A model generated the notes under the pieces. It ran no database searches and was not told where the DNA came from. It saw nothing but the letters and a program-made list of their open reading frames with translations. DNA of 64,000 bases, from contig NC_088312.1 in assembly GCF_910592395.1 (NCBI RefSeq), positions 12,526,001 through 12,590,000 of the forward strand, read 5' to 3'. The position numbers and the translations under genes were made by a program. The DNA comes from Lineus longissimus. Its lineage: Eukaryota > Nemertea > Pilidiophora > Heteronemertea > Lineidae. Numbering within the stretch: the stretch's first letter is position 1; the number at the start of each line of letters is the position of its first letter. Below are positions 57,436 through 64,000 of the stretch, piece by piece.

Positions 57436-60400
57436 TAATGATACATCACATATCACACTATGCCGAATTCCCGTAGCTCGTGATCGGACGCCGCGTCTCT
57501 TCTACCACCATCGATTCCCTCCAACGTCATGCATATTCCAATCGTGGTGTCGTCTCACGTTAGCTTTCATCATGGGTGATCACAATTGCGCTCACGATAA
57601 TTGAACCTCGCGTATGGACATCTATCTAAAATTGACTGGTCGTCTGGTGCGGCGTTCGAACGACTGGTCTCAATAACCGGCCGCCACGAAGTCTGACTGA
57701 TATCCTTGCAGTTTGTGGGTGACTTCCTGACAAGTGCGACCAAAAATGCAATGTACTCTGCATGATACCCTACAGGCTTATGATTTGACCTACCTTTCAT
57801 GGTGACTGAGGTCAAATGGCGTGACATGACACTCTTCTTAACCTCTCATGGTATTGATTTGGAACTATGTATGCATGACCCAGGTCAATTGACCCCTGAC
57901 AAGAATTTTCGGTCCGATGATGTAATTGTTGACTTGGTCACACGTTTCACATAACACAAATTATACCTGTTGGACTTTGAAACTGTAGCGCATCTCTCAG
58001 CAAAAATTAAAGCGAATATCACAATACCCTTGGTTGTTTCATTTTCGGCATTTGTTCATTTGCTTTTCAAACACCGACTTTTCAAGTATAAACAGGTACA
58101 ACTGGTTTCAATGGTTTTAGCATATACCCGGCACCGTATTTCTTTTCAGCCAACACAAATATAAACCCCTTAGGGATATAGTTTAGAGAATTGACAACCC
58201 CCCCCCCCCCAAAAGACATTTCAGTTTGTGAAAAACCACAAAATGTTTTTCATTTTCCTGAAAATCCTCCTTATCTGTGTTCTTCGAAAACCTTAAAGTG
58301 AAGCTTTTTTTAAAGAGAATAGAGTTGACAACGAAAAAAAAATTGTATCGTAACAAGAGACGTAATAAGGAAATTTGCGGTTGATTTGTCATCTTCCAAC
58401 CTTGTTGCTTTCATCAGAAATTAAATTACCTCCATTATTTTTTAAAGGGATGGGACTCTCATCGCTAATGGATGGTATGACGTCAGTGGATAGAGTCGCA
58501 GGTTTAGGTATTTGGCGTGCTGCACTTTATCCCCAAGCTTTGCCGTGGTTTCGCTTTCTGTTAGCTACGGTTTGTGTAGTCTCCCAATTTCTTTACAAAT
58601 TTAAGCAGCTAAAAAATGTTATGAACTCGCTGAAATTCTAAGAGTTCTAAAGTGCTGTAGGCATCAAGCCCGCCTACACGAATGCAGTCGATTTTAATGC
58701 AAACGATTTTCACGACCTATGTACACTTTGACGACGATTTGAAAAGGAAAGGTGCAAACTTGAACCAATTTCAGTCTTTGAATCAATTAGGTACATTTTG
58801 TAGACGCCATTTCTGCGGCAGCATAATAGTTTTCTTCTTTTCTTTTCTTTTTGTGTTTAAATTGCTTTTTCCCAGTACCGAACTTTCCATTCAGTAAACT
58901 TTGAGTCGTATCTTATCCAGTTTACTTCTACATGTCTTTAGGCCCCTAACCTCAAGAAAAGGCACTCAAGTATACCGCTTCGCGTGGCCGTCTATTCGAT
59001 TGTACTCAATCGAGATCCCATCTCCTTTTTCACGTTTCCGCAATACTAAATTCACCATCGTATCGTGTTTCCTTTTTATGTAGATCTCTTAACGAAATCA
59101 TTTCTAGCCAGTCATATTTTGTTGAGGTTCTGCGGTAAAACTATGCCAGAACTATGTGGTTTCGTCAGGATCTAATCATCTTTTAGTCAAATGGCAATTC
59201 TACGACCAAATTGGGATTATTTCTTTGCTGCATTGTTACTAAAATGAGACCAGCGCATCTGTTTAGAAAGGGGAGTCAAAAGAGACATCTCCAAATTACA
59301 TGACTGTGGGAAAATTCACTTCTCCTAGCTAATCGCACCAACTCGATCGTTTTTTATACCATTTTATTATTTCTACCACATGTAAAAAGAAAAGCGTAAA
59401 TTATAATACATGTAATATTTTTTCCGAAAACACTTTTTGATTCACGGAGAGACACGAATCGCATTCGTAATGATAATCAATTTTGGCTTAAGCAAACGCT
59501 CAGTCAGTCAACTAAGTAAGTTGCCGGTGGCGCATTATTAGTTGGCGCCTAATCTGCTTTTTAGAGATTATTTTCTCAAACAATTTGTTCCTTTTTTCAA
59601 GTATTCATAATATGCCCTTGTTCACGAAAAGTCTAGGAAATGTGGTGTATACGGTTACACCGTGTGCAACGGTGGCGTGGCGTGGGGTGGGATCATTACC
59701 CGCGGGAGCGCTATGGCGAGCAAATCAGATATATTGTATATCAGCATTTCAATATTCATCTACGGAATTAGAAAACGTGAGAATATTAACAATATTGCCT
59801 GAAGTCTTTTCTTCGTTGTCAGCGACACACGGCTTTGTGATTTCTATAAGTTGCTATATTTTGTGGCCGTGGGCAAAATCTGTATCTGAACAATTTAAAT
59901 ATATGTTTACATAAATGATGGTTTAAAAGTTCGAAATCTGCGAAGAGTAAAAATGTATATTTCGCTCTAAAACAAGTATCAGTTTGGCATTTTTCAGTCT
60001 ATACGTTCGCACTCTCATTCCTTTGTCCAAGGTCCAACACTCATAGTGTGGCCGTTATTAGGGAGGTTGAGAAACAGCGACTTATCAAAGATCCTTACGA
60101 ATACGGTAAAATCACTGCACGGTTTCACCAATGTGATTGCGACATTTGCGCGTTAATTTTGTAGCAACAACGCTTCTGTTGACTAAAATTATTCATTAAT
60201 CAGTAGGCTTTCAGTTCTTTTCCGTGACAATCAACGTTAGCCTCGATTAACTTTTTGAATCTGATTCGAAAGATATGCATCGCTCTCGTTTGTAAAATAT
60301 CTTTCGTGTTATTGTCTTGACTTCATGACGTTCCTCTAGGAAATTTAAAAATGCAGTCGTACAATTTTGCCTGCAAACGCCGTGAAATCCATTCCAGGAG

Positions 60401-62122
60401 ATGCGGCTCGTCATGTAACAAAATCGATTCAGTGAAACTCAAAATTTCCTGTATGTGTCAGTAAAATGTCGCTTTGAAATAAATAGGAAATTCAAATAAG
60501 TTGCCTGTTGATGCAAAACATCCCAAGAACTGCCTCTAATTAGACTTCTCTAACGATTCTCTAATGACTACGTCACGAGATACGCCACCCTCCCAAGGGT
60601 TCGATTGCGTTTGAGCGGTTATTCTAAAATGCGGGTCGGAAATCGAACGTATAGCAACTTCACTCTTGTCGCCTGCCGCAAATCATGAGAGCCTTTCGCA
60701 AATAGTGCAGTCAAAATTGTTTTAAAAGGCATGATATTGCTCAAATTTGTAAATTCTTAAAAATTGGAATACATGTATTAGTTTTTAAATATTTTGGAAT
60801 TTTCTATCGAGGCAAAATGTCATATTTTGGCTGGATAATATTTTACAAGTTTCTTGATAGCGATTAAACATTTGGGGCCAGGGCAATCATGGGAGCATCC
60901 TAAAGTGATCGCCAACTAATACAGCGAGGTTGGCAGACGAAATGTCAAACTTACCTGTCTTGTGATGTCAAAAGCAGCTGACTTTCAGGTTCTTTCCGAT
61001 GTCTTTGCAGGTACCATATGTAGTTTTCTGGAACTTGAGTTGACAACGCTGGCCATTATAGTCTTGAGGATTGTTATCGGAAGGATTTTCACGGAATTAC
61101 GATGAAGACCTTTGGGACATGGTAAGTAGGCTAGCTACCGAACTTGAACATTTCTCCAGAAACAAATTGCGGTGTTGATTTAAAAAAAACCCGAGGCACT
61201 GCTTTATCGTTGAGAAACACATAAAGCATGGCCAAATAAATCTATATGTACGACTCACCATTATATTTTATTCAATCGAGCCCACAATCAGGGAATTCGA
61301 TCGCACGAAGTGAAATGTCGAGGGAGACAATCATATCCGTCGGCAATTCGTTGATGTGTTGTCATGGTTGTCAAAGTGATGAATTGACAAATTTTACCTC
61401 TTACGTCAGCGGTTTTGTTCAGACGAAAAATGCGAAACTTTGATGATTCGCCACTCTGCAAATCGACGATTTAAGCCATTTGAATAGATTCTAGCAGTCG
61501 AGAGCGTATTCATAACCGAGTGATTTTTCATAAACTGAAGTTAGTTTGCGTCAATTCAACACTGCATCATTGAAAAGAGGCAAAGGTCATGGAGTGTTCA
61601 CTTCGACAGATTTTAAAACAATTTTGTTTGTCTCACTTATAGCCTCGTTTTCGCTACCAGCAGTGCGTCTTTATCTCTCAGTAATCATCGTGACTTGAAT
61701 CAGAATCCCTGCGATCATTTAACTGATGCGTTAGTACACAGGGGGATTATTTTGTCTCCAAAAGGGATTACAGATGGAGTAAATTGAATCTCTGGATTGT
61801 TTCTTTTCTTTGTGATAAATATGTTTAACTTAGTTTACTAGATTGGTTTTTTTTCTTCACGTCATCACAGACACATGCTGCAGATATTGACAAACGACAT
61901 TAGTAGGGCTCGCTGATTTTCTTACCGTATCTCTGAGGGATACTCGTCGATAGTAGTGTTTCAGCCAAATAATGTGAATAACCTGGACTGCGAATTATTA
62001 GAAAGAGAATTTGTGCGGAAACATTTGTTTAAGAAATCCCGTACATGACATGAACTATTAACATTTTACAACTATTGTTGAGATGTCTAATCCGGCGAAC
62101 AACTAAAAACATTGTGTGCACC
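57436..62122. other. No gene recognised; C13 tract
   Basis: About 4.7 kb. A run of 13 C lies at 58198-58210 next to a GCCAACACAAATAT word shared with the 13.4-kb hairpin family. A frame from ATG near 59612 (100 codons, two hydrophobic stretches) matches no family. ATGAAGACCTTTGGGACATG followed by GTAAGTAGG at 61122 is a strong donor without a clear exon. Confidence 0.45.
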
Positions 62123-62258
62123 ATGCGAGTTCAAAATGGCGCTGTGATCAGTCACGTGAACAACTGTGGGCCGTTTTACTGCTGCAGCACCTTTCTGTGT
62201 TTTTTTTACCAAATTACCTTGCCTCCTTTTTATACTGGTTCCCTTATAACTCACCACG
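62123..62258 (+). CDS. Possible first coding exon
   Basis: ACCATGCG at 62121 opens 45 codons plus one base, ending at a strong donor G|GTAAGTA (62259). The frame includes a CAAAATGGCGCTG motif and reads MRVQNGAVISHV then several Cys and aromatic residues. It is not recognised as any family, and no downstream exon was identified. Confidence 0.18.
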
Positions 62259-62530
62259 GTAAGTATTATCATGCAGTAGCAACTTGTGACTGGATGCCCC
62301 GTTTCCGCCAGCAACTCGCCAGGTAAATAATAGCATTGAGGTACTATTTAACTACAACTGCATTGATCATAATATTTGCCACCGTGAGTTTAAAGCGAGC
62401 CAATACACTCGCATACCCATCTCAGGGCCGTGACTGACTTCTGACTAGCGTTCGCTCGTACTCCCTGCCCCCAGCAAATTACAAGCCAACTTTGTGTTTA
62501 CATGGGTCCATTAGCTCTAGGACCGAGGTT

Positions 62531-62551
62531 CAAAGTCGCCCGGCGACTTTG
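62531..62551. repeat. Perfect 21-nt palindrome
   Basis: CAAAGTCGCC-C-GGCGACTTTG gives 10-bp arms around a single base, the longest perfect arms per loop size seen outside transposon ends. No adjacent gene gives it a role. Confidence 0.85.
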
Positions 62552-63099
62552 GGTAATTGCGATTGACGCTCATAAATAAACACCTCCGCTCTGTTCTGAC
62601 CGGAAATTATGATTTCTCGCATTTGTCACGCAATAGCCCCTGCCAAAGTCAGCCGGATTTGTCCAACTAATATCTCGTGACAATCATACTGATGGAAATT
62701 CTTGGCTTATCAATCTGCGGAAAGCGCGAATCCTTCAGCTATTTGGTAAGCAGTATGAGAGATAACGAGACACTCTCTGGTCGAGGCCAATTTTTTTCAT
62801 CTGATGGTAACAGCGAGATATCATACAGTCTGTGGTCAAAACAACTATTATATTTCACCACTCTGGCGTCTATCAAAGGTTAAACTTAATAAATGAAATT
62901 CGGCAAAAAAATCATAAGTATTACGATGTCGTCAGAACTACATGTACATGTAATATCTGGTCTGGTTCGTATGCCTTGATGGATTTCCTTACTCAAAATA
63001 CGCCGGAAGGAAAGAAATGACATTGTAACATTTCTTGAACAGAAAAAAAACAACATCTATATCAGCTGCACGATCTCAAAAGGCAGCATACGGCAATTT
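62552..63099. other. No gene recognised
   Basis: Short frames only, with ACATGTACATGTA at about 62939. Confidence 0.5.
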
Positions 63100-63307
63100 T
63101 AAAACGCCCCGAAAACGAGCGATTTAAATCGCAGGTGCCTGCGATTATAATTGCTGTTACATGTATGTGCGACAAAAGGCTCTCTTGCCTGTTCCTGGGT
63201 TTCATATTGACTCTTAGGCGTCGTTGCGATCTGCAATAACCACCGCAAACGAGCGGTTATAGTCGCATGCGAATCGCTCGTACATACATGTATGCGGGGC
63301 GCTTTTA
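63100..63307. mobile_element. Inverted-repeat element upstream of the peptide candidate
   Basis: The left end TAAAACGCCCCG and the reverse complement of the right end TAAAAGCGCCCCG match, and both arms carry ACGAGCGATT and CGCTCGT-type words. The left arm contains the perfect palindrome GCGATTTAAATCGC. It is about 208 bases and non-coding. Its right end is 40 bases before the ATG at 63348, so it could act as a promoter-proximal insertion if the gene is real. Confidence 0.55.
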
Positions 63308-63347
63308 GTGTTGAACCCTAATTGTTTGTAAATTTCATTCAAAAAAT

Positions 63348-63688
63348 ATGCAACGGGCGTTCTTCATCATCATCACCATCATCCCTGGCATCTTTATCAA
63401 TGTGGATCTTCACCAGCCTCTGAACTTGGATAATTTTCAGGTCAGAATGCCTTCACGCACAAATCTCATCAGACAGAAATACGAAGAGCAGTGAACGTGA
63501 CAGAGTGTGCTGACGTATCACACGATGTTGGTGATTCACCGGCAATATTTATGACGTATTTCACACATTAATTTCTTTCTTTTTTCTCATTTCAGGATGA
63601 TGAATTGATCATTCGAGACAAGGATGCAAAATTCAGTAGCTGTTTCTCACCTCCGATTAGTTCGTTTCAAGAGCATTTTTGCAAGTAG
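63348..63688 (+). CDS. Possible two-exon gene for a small secreted peptide
   Basis: Exon 1 (63348-63440) encodes MQRAFFIIITIIPGIFIN, a signal-peptide-like leader, then a short acidic/polar stretch ending DNFQ. CAG|GTCAGA follows. Exon 2 (63596-63688) begins after a strong acceptor (ATTTCTTTCTTTTTTCTC then ATTTCAG) and reads DDELIIRDKDAKF, then SSCFSPP and a final EHFCK before TAG. The intron would be 155 bp, phase 0, and the product 61 residues with two cysteines 14 residues apart. I recognise no family. Against it: the donor is weak, the leader is partly made by a CATCAT-type simple repeat, an unspliced 48-codon reading also exists, and no AATAAA was seen downstream. Confidence 0.28.
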
Positions 63689-64000
63689 TTCAACCGTCGG
63701 AACAAGCGGCATGATAATCAAGAAAATGAACTGAACACTGCTGATTTGTCATGATCTTGTTTTGCGCAATGCTCATGACACTCAGTAAACGTTAGGATAG
63801 GATATACACGAAGGAGTACTGTTACTTACAAATCGACTACTTCATTGTTGATACTAGTAACAGGGCTGGATAGCTACTGATTTGGGATCGGCGCCGATAT
63901 GGAAATGACCACTTTTGTGTTGGCGACGAGTCATATGCAGGAGTCTTATTCCGAGGATTCAGTGATCGCTTCTTATGTATAGATGCGGTAAAGCCAGGTA
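63689..64000. other. No gene recognised
   Basis: Sequence after the candidate stop codon; no polyadenylation signal or further feature was seen. Confidence 0.5.

Noticed and set aside
61011-61121. Exon between TCTTTGCAG and GGTAAGTAGG
   Set aside because: All three frames meet a stop before the donor, so it cannot be a coding internal exon; only a short ATG-led tail remains.

Overview
The window looks like nuclear DNA from an animal, most likely a marine invertebrate. No bacterial operons, ribosome-binding-site-led gene runs, CRISPR arrays, rRNA or convincing tRNA genes are visible. Instead there are LINE retrotransposons, many non-coding inverted-repeat DNA elements, several minisatellites, G/C homopolymer runs of 10-17 bases, AATAAA signals, metazoan promoter motifs (NRF1-type, YY1-type ATGGC start sites) and a high density of the palindrome ACATGTA. 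The species cannot be fixed from sequence alone.

Layout. 0-5 kb: a nuclear-receptor half-site cluster, a long hairpin element (856-1426), and two copies of a small element with GGGC...TTTACACGG ends (1462-1666 and 4595-4773). 8.7-12.6 kb: a nearly intact LINE carrying ORF1 (RNA-binding-like), an apurinic-type endonuclease and a reverse transcriptase. It is broken only by single-base frameshifts and keeps a TGATG stop-start junction between ORF1 and ORF2. 13.4-20.3 kb: a hairpin element, a 77-unit 27-bp minisatellite with no net indel (14388-16474), a 767-bp element with ~190-bp inverted arms, and a Tc1/mariner-like MITE flanked by TA. 21-36 kb: mostly unrecognised DNA with diverged tandem duplications, tiny ~90-nt hairpin elements, dispersed repeats and several fold-back elements. 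36.8-39.0 kb: a 57-bp minisatellite, then a TA-flanked MITE filled with 41-bp tandem units. 44.7-46.2 kb: a fold-back element flanked by a 10-bp direct repeat, then a diverged ~47-bp tandem repeat. 54-58 kb: palindromes, a degraded 3' end of a second LINE family, a hairpin containing poly(C)/poly(G), and a third GGGC-end copy. The last kilobase holds another inverted-repeat element and a possible two-exon gene for a very small secreted peptide (63348-63688).

No ordinary host protein-coding gene can be established. A few exon-like or promoter-like patches (near 5.1, 29.8, 33.9, 41.1, 43.7, 62.1 and 63.4 kb) are reported at low confidence; some may be exons of genes with long introns. The confident story is a transposon-dense intergenic or intronic region: LINE proteins act in cis on their own RNA, while the inverted-repeat elements have no coding capacity and would depend on transposases supplied elsewhere. 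All calls come from reading by eye. Arm identities, copy numbers and outer boundaries are approximate, minus-strand exons were searched less thoroughly, and weak or spliced genes may have been missed.
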